In this document: positions 21,319 through 32,926 of the stretch, piece after piece
Layout of the letters: every line of letters begins with the position of its first letter
How positions within the stretch are numbered: the stretch's first letter is position 1
NCBI RefSeq assembly: GCF_019578655.1
Contig: NC_063261.1
Location: 8,068,446-8,132,445, forward strand
Reading direction: 5' to 3'
Source of the DNA: Ricinus communis
Lineage: Eukaryota > Streptophyta > Magnoliopsida > Malpighiales > Euphorbiaceae
DNA length: 64,000 bases
Made by a program: the position numbers and the translations under genes
The notes under the pieces: generated by a model
The model's input: the letters and a program-made list of their open reading frames with translations, nothing else
Databases searched by the model: none
What the model was told of the DNA's origin: nothing

Positions 21319-22721
21319 TGATGTGCGTAAAATACACACATCTAAATGAGGTTTTTAAGAATGATTTTATGGACATTTGGATGTGAATTGGTCCTAACAC
21401 TCACCCTATGTGTCTGTTTGTGTGCATTAGATCCAAAAGAAGTCAAAGAATGATAAAGGGAAGAATTGGAGCATAATTGGACGCCGAAGCTGCCGAAACA
21501 AGCTAAGTATGCGCATGAGGAAGCTGAACATGGCCGTGTTGGTTTCAACACTGGCCGTGTTCCCAACACGGCCGTGTTAGGTGCATCAAACATCAAAGAA
21601 AAAGAAGTTCTTAGGGAGCATGGCCACAGAGAGTAACACGGGCATAAACACCAGCCCGTGTTAGGAACACGGGCATCAACAGAAAGAAAAGAGGAAAGAA
21701 AGAAAAGAGAGCAGGGGAGAATGTCCCAAAACCTAATATTTCTCTCTCTAAGGGTTTTCTAAGCTGGAACTAAGGGAAAAGGAGACTTGGATCAAGGTTT
21801 CAATTGGATTCCCTTCAAAGATTGAAGATTGGGCGAGGTTCGTTGATTGGTGTTCAAATCGAGCAAGAGGAACAAGAATCGATTCAATTCGAGCAAGAGA
21901 AATTGGGGCCGTTTACTCTCATCCAAGGGTGTAATCGGGTTTCTATACCTTTACTCATTATTGTAATTGAATTCTTGTGTATTTTGATAATGAACATGAT
22001 TAGCTAGATTGATTAAATCCATTAGGATTTCTTTACTATGTTGGCTTGATATTATATTGTTGGATTATTTGGGTTAGTTTTGTATTCTTCGTGCTTTCAG
22101 TATTAATAAGATAATGCATTATTCATAAGACGTTGTGAATTGTGTGTTTAGATTGCTTTGTGTGATTGAGAAGTCCATTTGGCAATTGGAATTTTGAATA
22201 GTAAGAACTGGTTAATAATCGCTTAGAGATAAGGATAATTAACTAGCCGGATTAAGAATTAACAAAGCTTAATAAAAGCGGATTAAAGCTTAATGCTAAT
22301 TTAAGAATCAATCGTTAGGAAAAGATTCCAACTTTAGGTTATTAGGTTTAGGAATTCGGTTATCTCAAGAGAGAAACCGAATTCGGTTAAGAATTCATCC
22401 ACGGGTAGCATAATTAGATACACCAATCCTTTATCTTTTGTTTGATTGCCAACTAGTTTAGGTTCCCTTTGGGTTTGCTTTCCTGTCTTGGTTATTTTAT
22501 TTATCAATTACTCCTGCATCTCCCTTAGAACTTAGCTTGTAGCTATTAGTTAGTTTAAAAATTATTCATCATTCACTTTAGGTTAATACAACAAAGAACA
22601 AAGGAGTAACTCTAGGCTTTCACTTTCCCGAGGAATACGACCTTGATACTCGCCATTAGTGCTATACTGTATCGATAGGTACACTACCTTAGATTGTAGC
22701 TAACACAAGTAGCACACATCA
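21319..22721 (+). repeat. 3' LTR of element N
   Basis: It is 1403 bases, TGATGTGCGT to CACACATCA, followed by the TSD GCATT. It is slightly shorter than the 5' copy through small indels in the CACGG-rich part (21530-21680) and differs at scattered sites elsewhere. Confidence 0.92.
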
Positions 22722-22726
22722 GCATT

Positions 22727-23560
22727 CTTCCACGATATGATTGAGGAGTCTATGGAGTTTTCATAGACGACTTCTCAGTGTTCGGTAACTCTTTCTTACA
22801 CTGCTTGTCTAATTTAGAGCGCATGCTTGCACGATGTGTTGAGGCAAATTTAGTTCTAAATTGGGAAAAATGTTATTTTATAGTGAGAGAGGATATTGTG
22901 TTGGGGCACAAGATTTCACATGCAGGGATGGAGGTAGATAGAGCTAAGGTAGAGACCATATCAAAATTGCCACCCCTAGTTCTATTAAGGCTGTTAGGAG
23001 CTTCCTCGGGCATGCTGGCTTTTATAGGAGATTCATTAAGGATTTTTCTAAAATAGCTAGGTCTCTTACTCAATTGCTTGTTAAGGATGTACCTTTTGTG
23101 TTTGATTCGGATTGCTTACAGGCTTTTGAGTTATTAAAAAGTTACTAACCATAGCTCCTATCATGGTCTCACCTGATTGGGGGTTGCCCTTTGAACTCAT
23201 GTGCGATGCTAGTGACTATGCAGTTGGAGCTGTTCTTGGATAGCGGGTCGAGAAGAAGTTCTAGCCTATCTATTATGCCAGCAAGACGTTGACAGACGCC
23301 CAAGAGCACTATACCACCACTGAGAAGGAGCTGTTAGCTGTGGTTTATGCCTTTGACAAGTTCCGTTCATACCTTGTGCTATCAAAGACCATCGTCTGTA
23401 CGGACCATTCGGCATTGAGGTACTTGTTAAGAAAGAATGATGCTAATCCAAGACTTATTAGATGGATTCTACTCTTGCAGGAGTTTGACATAGAAATCAA
23501 GGATAAAAAGGGCGTTGAGAACTTGGCAGTAGATCACTTATCGAGGTTGGAGAACCTGAG
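22727..23560 (+). pseudogene. C-terminal RT and RNase H of element A
   Basis: RT resumes with FHDMIEES and the catalytic FIDDFSVFGNSF (22757-22792), then CVEANLVLNWEKCYF and VLGHKISHAGMEVDRAK. Stops and a shift follow near 23040-23280. RNase H is then open in 23289-23560, with [19 protein letters not shown] holding a catalytic Glu, [11 protein letters not shown] an Asp, and VDHLSRLE the final Asp. The activities would copy RNA to DNA and remove the RNA strand. The protein is broken by N and by point mutations. Confidence 0.85.
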
Positions 23561-24955
23561 CTTGGCAGCACTTGATGAGAGGGCCATTAATGATAGCTTC
23601 CCTGATGAGCATTTGTGTTCATTGCAGGTATATACCGATTTCCCTTGGTTTTCAAATTATGATAATTATTTGGTTGCGAGGGTCCTACCAAAGGGTATGA
23701 CATATCAGCAAAAGAAGAAATTCTTTGCTGACTTGAAATACTACATTTGGGAATACCCTTTTTTGTTTCGTGTTTGTGCAGATCAAGTGATTCAGCGATG
23801 TGTATATAGGAAGGAAACCCTCAAAATCCTTAAGCATTGCCATGAGGGACCAACTGGAGGCCATCAAGTGGCTAATCATACGGCTAGGAAGGTGTTGGAT
23901 GCGGGATTCTACTAGCTTACAATCTTTCAGGATGCGAGAACCTTTATCCAGGTTTACGATGCATGCCAGCGGTCAGGTAGTATCTCTTCCCGTGATGAGA
24001 TGCCCCAGACTAGTATACAAGTTGTTGAGATTTTCGATGTTTGGGGCATCAACTTCATAGGACCCTTTCCTTCTTCTTATGGAAATAAGTACATACTTGT
24101 GGCTGTTGAGTATTTTTCTAAGTGGCTAGAGGCGCAAGCCTTCCCCACTGATGATGCCAGAGTAGGTTCCTTAAGAAATTATTTGCTAGGTTTGGTACAC
24201 CTAAAGCATTGATTAGTGATAGGGGGACCCATTTTTGTAATACCCAACTTGGGAAATACTTAAAAGCTATGGGGTCACACACTAGTTCTCTACATCCTAT
24301 CACCCACAAACTAGTGGGCAAGTGAAGGTAACTAATAGGGGTCTAAAACGCATTCTATAGAGAACCATGGGGACTAGTAGGAAGGATTGGGCTGCTAAGT
24401 TAAACTATGCACTGTGGGCTTTTAGAACAGCCTATAGGACTTTTATTGGCTTTACACCGTATAGGCTAGTTTATGGTAAGACGTGTCATCTACCTGTTGA
24501 ATTGGAATACAGGGCCCTTTGGGCTATGAAATCATGCAATTTTAGTGTTGATTTTGCAGGTAGAAAAAGATAATGGCAGCTGGATGGGTTAGAGGAGCGG
24601 CGTCAGCAAGCTTATGAAAACTCTATAATTTACAAAGCTAGGATGAAGAAGTGGCGCGATCAGTGACTGAAAGGCTCGAAAGAGTTCAAAGCTGGAGATA
24701 GGGTTCTCTTATATAACTCGCGTCTTCGGTTGTTTTCAGGTAAGATAAAGAGCCGATAGTCGGGACTGTTCGTAGTCAAGCAAGTCTTTCTATATGGCCA
24801 GTGGAGCTGCATCATCCAGAGAAGGGAGACTTCAAGGTTAATGGACATAGCTGAAGCACTATCACGAGAACTATCTAAAAGTTGATGAGCGAGTGAACAT
24901 GGTGCTTTTAGCGTGAGAGTAGTCCGATGTCGAGTCCAGCTAAATGACTCCATAA
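23561..24955 (+). pseudogene. Integrase of element A
   Basis: The HHCC finger spans 23840-23985 ([17 protein letters not shown], then CQRSG). The core follows with [20 protein letters not shown] (24033-24090) and [11 protein letters not shown] near 24211. At the third catalytic position the text reads GQVKV, not GQVEV, so Glu is replaced by Lys (24325-24327). The C-terminal domain includes LNYALWAFRTAYRT, YGKTCHLPVELE and FKAGDRVLLYNSRL. No chromodomain is present, as expected for Athila. Multiple stops add to the missing catalytic residue, so it is inactive. Confidence 0.85.
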
Positions 24956-25284
24956 CCAAAAAGAAGCACTTTTGGGAGGCATTCCCATATTTAGCTTTAC
25001 ATTTTTTTTTATTTTATCAGTCGTTTGCATGTTTGATGGTAGTTAGAGCACTTTCTTAGTGACTAAACCTAATTGTTTGAAGCTAGCATTTTAATAACTT
25101 AAGTCAGATTTTTGGTGATTGGTGAATATGAACTTCCCAATTTGACACATTTTTACTTGAATTATAGCCTAAATGTGTATGCATGTGTGTTGAATGCAGG
25201 TAGGGAGTTAGGCAGTTCGAGATGTCGAAGAAAGGCTTAGATTTCAGTGGTTCACCACAGTTTCCGTGGGCATCACAGGTTGAG
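24956..25284 (+). other. Spacer after integrase in element A
   Basis: This is mostly T-rich non-coding sequence. It opens with AAAAAGAAGCACTTTTGGGA, a phrase kept at the equivalent point of N (17177), B and C. A small open frame at 25222-25413 runs into the CACGG-rich block and is not convincing. Confidence 0.5.
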
Positions 25285-25554
25285 TCCCCAGACCGTGTTG
25301 ATCAGCACGGCCGGAGTCTTACCCGTGATGAACATGCACGTATAGAGTTTGAGAATTGGCCGTCCACCACGGCTTTCGAAGCCACCACGGGCGATAACAC
25401 TAGGCCGTGCTGACCAGCACGGCCACGGCCACGGCCTTGCCCGTGGTGAACTTGCACATGGATGACACTTCAGGGTTCAGCATGAGCCGAGTCCAGGCGG
25501 TGCTGACTAGCACGGCCATGCCCTCGCCTGTGCTGACCCCGTGACTATAAAAGG
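25285..25554 (+). promoter_or_regulatory. Internal promoter-like block of element A
   Basis: CACGG/CCGTG words, some as overlapping inverted pairs such as GTGCTGACCAGCACGG, fill 25285-25545. A TATA box, CTATAAAAGG (25545-25554), follows directly. This resembles the LTR promoter layout. A splice donor follows 100 bases on. The protein-coding potential here is poor, so the sequence is probably kept for regulation. Confidence 0.55.
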
Positions 25555-25650
25555 AGGCCATTTTAAACCTCTTACAACTTTCCCTCTCTAAAGTTCTAAG
25601 GTGCTTTTCTTCTTCTTCTCGATTCTTCTTACCTGTCACAGCAATTTCAA

Positions 25651-26134
25651 GTAAGTTTCTTTGCCTTTTGCTTTTTATTTGGCTAAGTTTGAGCTTTTTA
25701 TGTATATTTTTATTATTATTTAGGAGATTTTGATATGCTCTAGTAATTTTCAATATTTATTGCTTTGATTGGTTTATTATATTTTTTTTTATTTACACTG
25801 CTCGAGTTTGATTTGGATTATATTTAGCTCAGATTAGTTGCTGTATTTGTGTGATTTTAATAATGACATGCTAAGTGTGTGGTTCGGGAGCAATAAAGTT
25901 GATTTATGGCATTTTATTTTGATAAATTAATAGCATAATCTCTTTATTTAGTGAGTAATATTATGGGCTGGAATGCCATTGGAATTAGTTTTCTGCAGGA
26001 AATTGAGGCTTTAGTCTTAGTTTTAAGCCTAAAGTTTTTTGTTAATCAAATTCTAGCCGTTATGCTGCTAAATTTTTGGTGTAATATGTGTTAACTTGAT
26101 TTCTTGTTTGAATATTAATGATTGATTGTATTAG
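25651..26134 (+). other. Predicted leader intron before the envelope-position ORF (A)
   Basis: The donor is TCAA/GTAAGT at 25651 and the acceptor is TGTATTAG ending at 26134. The ORF ATG is at 26140. The interior is T-rich. The layout equals that of element N. Confidence 0.55.
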
Positions 26135-26139
26135 GCAAT

Positions 26140-27709
26140 ATGAGGGACCAAGATCAATCCCGTTGCTAGCAACCACAATGCGCCGCTACTAGCAAGCGCT
26201 GGCATGGCGAGGGAACTTCTTCTTCTACTTTACCTTCACCTGGGCAACCACCAGCATCAGCACCAGCACCCCCACCACAACAGCAACTAGTCCGAGCAAG
26301 AAGAACAGCAGCTGTAAATCCATCCGCACCTGGTCAACATTGCTTATGGACATTTCAAAATGCTAATAACGAGAGCCACTTCCAAGTCATGAGATGGAAA
26401 CAAGTAATGGCCGGACGATGCATTGACTTTGTATCCCTGGAGAGAGTGGGATTGGCTCAAGATGTTCGTGCATTGTTTGACACACTACCTTATGCATGCT
26501 TCTTCGACATCATTGAGCCTACCTACCGCGAGCTCATCATTGAATTCCTAAGCACCTTCTTCCTACAGCAACAGATCACAAATTGGCATCAGCCTGATGT
26601 AGTTTACTTCAGACTTGGAGGAAAGGAGTTCTCAATGTTAGTTCCACAATTCGGGATGCACTTGGGTTTATAGACTAAGCAGGAGACCTCAGGTGAGGAG
26701 TATCAGGGATGCATCTACGTCTACCCCATCTCGTACGACACCATGTGGGATTCATTAGTACTTAGGCCAGAATCGTACTATCCCAGCAAGTCTAAGGCGT
26801 ATAGCCTTCCGAATCATCTCCGCTATCTTCATACACTTTTAGCTTACACTATTACAAGCCGAGGAGATAGTTTTGGAGCGGTCACACATACTGATGTATT
26901 CATTCTCTAGGCTATGCAACACCATAGAAAGCTTGACATGGGATACTTGTTGGCTCGTCAAGTCCGTTCCTTCATACTCGACGCCCAGAAGAAAATGCAC
27001 TGCTGCTTTGGCCCATATGTGACGTGATTGGCCAAGAGATTGGATGTATTGGACGACTGTCTAGCCGAGCTTTCTCAGATTGTTAACATGACACCATTAG
27101 GGGTTAGACAGATGATCAACATGCAGATGATCATGGCCACTCGACACCCATATGGCATTGAGTACAAGCATCAGTCCAATAGTCAAGGAGGCTAGAGAGG
27201 CAGCAGCTCGAGGAGCCCAATACCCTACTGCTAAGATTCTAGATGTTAGGATTCCTAAACCCGCCAGAGTATTTATGCCTACATCTGGAGCTTCCTCTTC
27301 TTACTCTGTAGGGACATCATGTGCTCAGATTAGTGCTTTGGCTGACCGACTAGATCGAGTTTGTGATTTACAGCAGCAGTACTATACTGAGTTTCTGCAG
27401 CACAGAAAGGAGTTTAGGCAATTTCAAGATGAGACTAGGGCACAGTTCCAAGGGTTAAATGATATGCTCCAGCAGCTTATGCATGGATTGGATAGGCAGG
27501 CCACCCAGACGGACCTAATGACAGAGAAGATACAAAAGATGGCGGATTTCGGAGCACAATCTCAGCGATTCATTGATGACATGGAGTTTGATCTAGCAGG
27601 TTGTTTCACGAATCCTGTGCCACCACCACCGCCCCTTCCTTCAATGCCTTCCGCTACTCCTCACTCTCCAGCCAGTGAGGATGTGACTATAGCAGATTAC
27701 CAGCAGTGA
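26140..27709 (+). pseudogene. Envelope-position ORF (ATHILA ORF-1-like), element A
   Basis: A long frame starts at 26140 but has an early stop (26167). The N-terminal part is rich in Pro, Ala and Gln. The core reads FFDIIEPTYRELIIEFLSTF, then FGMHLGL, then DMGYLLARQVRSF, parallel to the protein of N. Stops at about 26672, 26908 and 27025 and a shift near 27150 break it. The last 185 codons (27152-27709) hold a coiled stretch (ISALADRLDRVCDLQQQYYT onward) and a Pro-rich tail. The stop at 27025 is in a context where N has CGA for Arg, a CpG-type change. Function is unknown; no membrane segment is evident. Confidence 0.7.
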
Positions 27710-27934
27710 CAAAATTTGTATTCTATTTCTTTTCCTTTTCCTTTTTATTTTCTTTCTTTATTTTTATGTTTATTTTATTTTATTTTCGTTTCTTTTGCAT
27801 TTTCTTTTTATTTTATTTTCTTTCATCTTATGTTATTTTAGTGGAGCACTTTGCCTTGCCTTTATGCTATGTACATTAATAAGATCTTCACTCTTCTTAT
27901 GTGCTAGCTATGTTATATACCCATTTTTTTTCTA

Positions 27935-27971
27935 ACACTGAGGACAATGTTCTACTCAAGTGTGGGGCGGG
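27935..27971 (+). promoter_or_regulatory. Hairpin plus polypurine-like block after the ORF (A)
   Basis: ACACTG-AGGA-CAATGT (one mismatch in the stem) is followed by AAGTGTGGGGCGGGC. The position is equivalent to 20004-20041 in N. This second AAGTGTGGGG copy is over 1 kb upstream of the real polypurine tract. Confidence 0.6.
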
Positions 27972-28348
27972 CATCTGGGTTTTATTATCCCTTGATTATT
28001 TAGGTAATGATAATGGACTATTCTTAGGATGTTAGGACCTAGGTTCTTTATGACGTTTAAGCTTAGTTTGTTCTTCTACAATTAATGACTTAATTCACAC
28101 ACTAGTAATTGATTGTCCCTCTCAATTTTTGTTCTTGGAAAGCAATTTCTCTATATTCAATATGTCACTTTGGCCGGGTTAAACCGGTGTTGCTTGAATT
28201 CTTTTCAAAATTTCAGCCTTTATCTTTGAACTTTGATTATGCCAATCTCTTATACAATTTATGTCATGATTCAATTGATAAGTCTAGGAACCAATTACAG
28301 ATTTTAGCCACTTCAAACGTGAGTTTTTGAACCAAAGTTTAACCATCT

Positions 28349-29855
28349 TGATGGGTGCTAAATCGTGTTAGCTACAATCTAAGGCAGTGTACCTATCGAT
28401 GCAGTCTAGCACTAATGGCGAGTATCAAGGTCGTATTCCTCGGGAAAGCGAAAGCCTAGAGTTACTTCTTTGTTCTTTGTTATATTAACCTAAAATGGAT
28501 GATGAATAATTTCTAAACTAACTATTAACTACAAGCTAAGTTCTGAGGGAGATGCAGGAGTAATTGATAAATGAAATAATCAAGACAAGAAGACAAACCA
28601 AAAGAGAATCTAAACTAGTTGGCAACCAAACAAAAGATAAAGGATCGGTGAGTCTAATTATGCTACCCGTGAATGAATTCTTAACCGAATTCGGTTTCTC
28701 TCTCGAGATAACCGAATTCCTAAACCTAATAACCTAAAGTTGGAGTCTCTTCCTAACGATTGATTCTTAAATTAGCATTAAGCTTTAATCCGCCTCTATT
28801 AAGCTTTGTTAATTCTTAATCCAGCTAGTTAATTATCCTTATCTCTAAGCGATTATTAACCAGTTCTTGCTATTCAAAATTCCAATTGCCAAACGGATTT
28901 CTCAATCTCATAAAGCAATCTAAACATCACAATTCACAACATCTCATGAATAATGCATTATCTTATTAGTACTGAAAACAAGAAGAATACAAAACCAACT
29001 CAAACAATCCAACAATATAATATCAAGCCAACATAGTAAAGAAATCCCAATGGATTAAATCAGTCTAGCTAAACATGTTCATGTTTAAAACAATCTAGGA
29101 AATCAATTACAATGAAAGAATAATGAAAATAAAACATGTACACCCTTTTCTCTCGAATTGGATGAATGTACCCAAATCTGGATCTACACTTTGATTAATC
29201 TCCCAAACTGCCTCTTGAATTACTCCACTACTGTTTTGCACTCGGAACCTTGCGATTCCGGGATTCTTACTCACCGCAACTCTCTCTTGCACTCAATACT
29301 GTGCAGAAACAGAACCAGCCGCCAGGGCTCTATGTCACTTCTTCCCCCTCTCTCTCTTTTTTCTAAGAAAAATTCATTTTTCTTATATATATTTAACTCA
29401 GCACGGCCTAGTCAGCACGGCCGAAGTCCAGGCCGTGCTGAAACTGTGGATCTCACCAAGTAGGGTTTCACCACGACCGTGTTTCTCCCCGTGTTGGCCA
29501 CCACGGGCCGTGTTTCTCCCTGTGTTATCCACCACGGGCCGTGCTGAAGGCCGTGGTGGCTACGGAAACCGTGCCCAAAGTCCCAATTTCAAGAATCAAA
29601 GCCAATGGTTGAGCAAGGCCAGAGTCCAGGCCATGCTCAATGTATGCAATACGGTCTCTTGTGCGATCTTGATGAATTCTCGTCCGTTTCCGCACGTATT
29701 GATCTATAATTGCTTAAACACCGATGATGGTCCTATAAATGTTCCTGAAATGCAAAAGAACACAAAACACGGGTGATCTGGGAATAAAAGCACAATAATT
29801 GCTAAGAACATATGCAATAATATGCAAGCAAATATGTGTAAAACTATACTCATCA
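28349..29855 (-). repeat. 3' LTR of element B
   Basis: It is 1507 bases (TGATGGGTGC to ACTCATCA on the + strand). The complementary polypurine tract AATTACCCCACACTTAAGC follows at 29856. CACGG-type words lie at 29400-29640, with TATATATATT at 29384-29393 as the complement of the TATA region. The open frames near 29107-29776 are shadows of this LTR. Confidence 0.9.
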
Positions 29856-31311
29856 AATTACCCCACACTTAAGCTATTGTTTGTCCTCAAGCAATTAACA
29901 ACTCACCCCATAAAACTACAGTTTGGAATTCCTTTCAGTTTATGCCCCTAGTCCACAACAGAGTGTATTCAACACATCTCAAAGGATACTCAATCATAAA
30001 TCAAATTACAAATCATTAACAAAGAATGGAAATAATATTAATGAATGAATAACTTAAATGACAACTCAATACAAACATCACGAACCAATGCCTCACAGGG
30101 ATCACTCAAGTCGCTCAAAGTGTATATTAGGTAACAAATCCCTTAAAGCAAATGCACAAGACTCGCTCACCATAAGCTTGCTCATAAATCATATCTTCGC
30201 TACTGTGAACAAGTAAATACCAAAATCAAAGGGTCTTTGCCAAGGTTGTAATGGGGCTAAGGTAAAGGTACGAAGATTTGGATAAAAGTATGAAAATGCT
30301 GGAATTCAAAGGATTAAATGCCTAAGATCACAAAAAGAATCATTCACTAAAATCCCTACTTCATAGAATAACACTCACAAATGCTCTAAATCCAATAAAG
30401 AGATAAATAATTAAAGAATTTTGTTTATTATATATTCTTTTTTTTTTCTTTTTTTTAATAATGAACTAGCAGCTTATTAGCGACCGCTGCATACAACTCG
30501 AATAAACATAAAGAATAACAAATACAAATTGGATCAAAGGGAGCATTTAAAATATAAAAAAGATTTAGTGAATTTACCAACATAGCAACTAGCATTTTAA
30601 TCCCACATAAAGTTGAACAAATCATAGAAAGAAATTCCAGCATAAGGGTAAAGGAAAGATAAATGTAAAGAATGGAATAATTGAAGTGTATAGGTGTAGA
30701 TTATGAAGAAAAGGGTAATGCTCAAAAACTGGCTAACTAATGGAAACATAAGGTGATAGGCTTTTGGTCAAATGTGGTGAATCCTAAATCGCCCAAATCA
30801 TCTCATGGTATTCACAATATTCATGTAACTTCAACAAGCATTACAAAGCAAGTTCTAGAAGCAAAGTTAAGTACAATGCACACTCAAACAAGAAATATAA
30901 AGAGCATAAGTATAATGAATGCTCAACTGGCTCAAAATCTCACTTTCAGGTGTGGTATTAGGTGCAGTTGGTTCGCAACATCATTAATTGAATCATTACT
31001 TAAGAAACACATGCATATGATATTATCAACGTTCTAAGTTAAAATTCGACAATTTGAAAAACAATTAAATAACACCGGTTTAACCCAGCAGAGTTGATGT
31101 GTAAAACACCATAAATTATTTTCCAAGGACAATGAACAACAAACAAAAGTAACTACAATTCTATAAATCAAGTCATCAATCAGCTTAAAAATAGCATACT
31201 CAAGTGCATAAAAACACAGTGTCCTAACATCCCCTAAAAATACACAACACCTAGCTATAGCAATTTCAAATATATTAAAAATCCATATGAGAGATTAAGG
31301 TTTACCCATAA

Positions 31312-31347
31312 GCACCCGACACTTGAAGAACACACTGTCCTCAGTGT
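31312..31347 (-). promoter_or_regulatory. Hairpin block in element B
   Basis: Read on the minus strand: ACACTGAGGACAGTGT, then TTCAAGTGTCGGG. The stem is perfect; the purine motif has one change. It lies directly after the mini-gag region because the envelope-position ORF has been deleted. Confidence 0.55.
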
Positions 31348-31499
31348 AAAATGTTATGGATACCCCGCATGGAATGCTCAACTAAGAGAACAAAGGCAAT
31401 ACAATCCAAGTGCATGACATGTATGAAAAATAAAGTAAATAAATGCAGAAAAATAAAAAGATCTAGAGGACTGCCCTGATCATCCATCGAGGCTGATGT

Positions 31500-32730
31500 T
31501 GTGGAAATTCAGTGCCTCCTCGGTAGAATCAAAAGTGCTTCTTTTTGATGTGATGAGTCTTCTTAGCTGGACTCATGGTGAAAAGCAAACGGTGGGGATT
31601 GGCGACCATCCATCCTTCTTCCAAGCAAATGACTTCAAATATCCGCTTAGAGGGATAATCGTCAACTTCCTCTTCCCGACAACAAGCAAGTCGCCAAGAT
31701 GATGGGCAAAACTCGCTCCTCATATAATTGCACGTAGTCATGATGCTCTAGGGCTCTTCCAATTTGAAAGTCGGAGTTTCAACAATTGGAAGGATCGTGA
31801 TTGGGCAATTTCTTCGGAGTGTTGATGGTTTTCTCACCCTTGGCTTGGTTCACTTGCTAGGAGAAACTCGAGCTCCTCCAAGACTTCTTCATTGGATAAC
31901 TCGTGCTCATCTTCCATCATTGAAGGGACTTGTGGAAAATCTATCAACAATTCCCCTAACTACAACTCAACATCATCAACTGTACATTCCAGTTGGTAGT
32001 CTTTCAGAGGGATTATGTTTGCCTCTTCCTTTTCTGGTTCCATCTCCATGTTCAAGAAATTGTCTTGCACAGAAGCATCATCGTCAAACATAGTAGATAA
32101 ACCAGAAAAATTCTCACCTGAACGCAAAGTGACGGCGCTCAGGTGTTCCTCGGATTCAATAGCGTTTGATGGAGTTCCCAATTGCTCTTCCGCTAGTAAC
32201 TTGAAAATCAAGCCTACTTGCTGCTCTATGTTCTCAATCGAGGCTTGTTGACCTTCAAGTACCCTCTCTATTTGTTGGAATCTATCCTCAAGACTTGTAA
32301 TAAACCTCATCATCAGCTCCTTTGACACTAACTCTTCACCTTGAGTTGATGGTGCAAGATTAGGCTGCTGAAATTTCGGTGGTTCTTGGTTATCTAAGCT
32401 CCATCCAAAGGGTGAATGAGTGCTCCACTCTTGATTGTAGGTGCTTCCATACGAGTCATTTGGCCAACTTCCCGTATAATTCACCTGTTCACAGTTATAA
32501 GAACAATGAGCAACATCACTATACAATGGACAATCATTACACACATGTAAACCACAACAAAATTCACAAAAGACTTGAGATGAAAGGATAGGAGAAGAGA
32601 GTTGATCGGTAGCCCTGCAAAACGATTCCACTCGAGCTTCTAAAGATGCACGGGCATCCCAATTTTTAGCACTCTCTTGGTTCCCGATCCCATTTTCCAA
32701 CGCATCATACAAAGAGTTTGAGTTTAGCAT
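31500..32730 (-). CDS. Mini-gag of element B and remnant of linker/pol end
   Basis: From ATG at 32730, a 256-codon ORF runs to 31960. It has the zinc knuckle CEFCCGLHVCNDC (residues 55-67), VNYTGSW, a coiled stretch with EDRFQQIERVLEGQQASIEN, and VTLRSGENF. It ends at TAG where C has CAG in ELQLEE, a single C-to-T change. Beyond it the former frame continues to LEEGWMVANPHRLLFTMSPA near 31600. The capsid core and enzymes are absent. It probably acts in trans with helper-element particles, by inference from the nucleic-acid-binding knuckle. The antisense frames at 32015-32591 are shadows. Confidence 0.7.
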
Positions 32731-32762
32731 TGAACCTCCTTATCATTCACTATTTGAATCAT
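32724..32762 (-). CDS. Short upstream ORF of element B
   Basis: MIQIVNDKEVQC, overlapping the mini-gag ATG exactly as in N, with one residue changed (Asp to Asn). Confidence 0.5.
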   Translation of the reverse strand: MIQIVNDKEVQC

Positions 32763-32903
32763 AAACTTAAACTAAATAAATATGTACAAATAAAATAAAA
32801 TAAATAAACAAATAAAAATAAAAACCATAAAATAATAAGAAAAGAAAAGAAAAAAAATGGTTAAATTAACAAATAACAAATTTCACTCTAGTTTTCAAAC
32901 ATT

Positions 32904-32920
32904 CCCCGGCAACGGCGCCA
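32904..32920 (-). other. Primer-binding site, perfect tRNA-Asp match (element B)
   Basis: On the + strand the bases CCCCGGCAACGGCGCCA are identical to the 17 bases at the 3' end of plant tRNA-Asp(GUC) with its CCA. It is 6 bases from the LTR. Confidence 0.93.
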
Positions 32921-32926
32921 AAAACT

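Larger units (their letters stand above)
14431..22721 (+). mobile_element. Element N: nested non-autonomous Athila-like element with envelope-position ORF
   Basis: LTRs 14431-15867 and 21319-22721 are flanked by perfect 5-base duplications, GCATT (14426-14430 and 22722-22726). It has a tRNA-Asp primer site and an AAGTGTGGGGTTATT polypurine tract. The 5.45 kb interior has no protease, RT, RNase H or integrase. Instead it keeps a short gag-derived zinc-knuckle ORF fused to the protease-RT linker and the last residues of pol, then the internal CACGG/TATA block and the envelope-position ORF. It would need enzymes from an autonomous Athila such as A. The LTR starts differ at about 4 of 125 sites, so N is much younger than A. 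Confidence 0.92.

Noticed and set aside
13737..24950. Endogenous pararetrovirus
   Set aside because: RT and RNase H alone could suggest it, but the gene order gag-protease-RT-RNase H-integrase, the LTRs, the tRNA-Asp site and the target duplications show a Ty3/gypsy element.
29107..29776. ORFs in 29.1-29.8, 33.7-33.9, 43.2-43.5 and 47.9-48.5 kb
   Set aside because: They recur because the same LTR is present four times. They differ in length and frame between copies and overlap LTR promoter sequence.
30440..30470. Long T-runs in B and C as polyadenylated insertion tails (SINE/LINE)
   Set aside because: They correspond to the A-rich stretch inside the 3' non-coding tail of N and have no target duplications of their own.
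32904..32920. tRNA-Asp gene
   Set aside because: Only the 3'-terminal 17 bases with the CCA match. No cloverleaf is present, and the position next to an LTR shows a primer-binding site.
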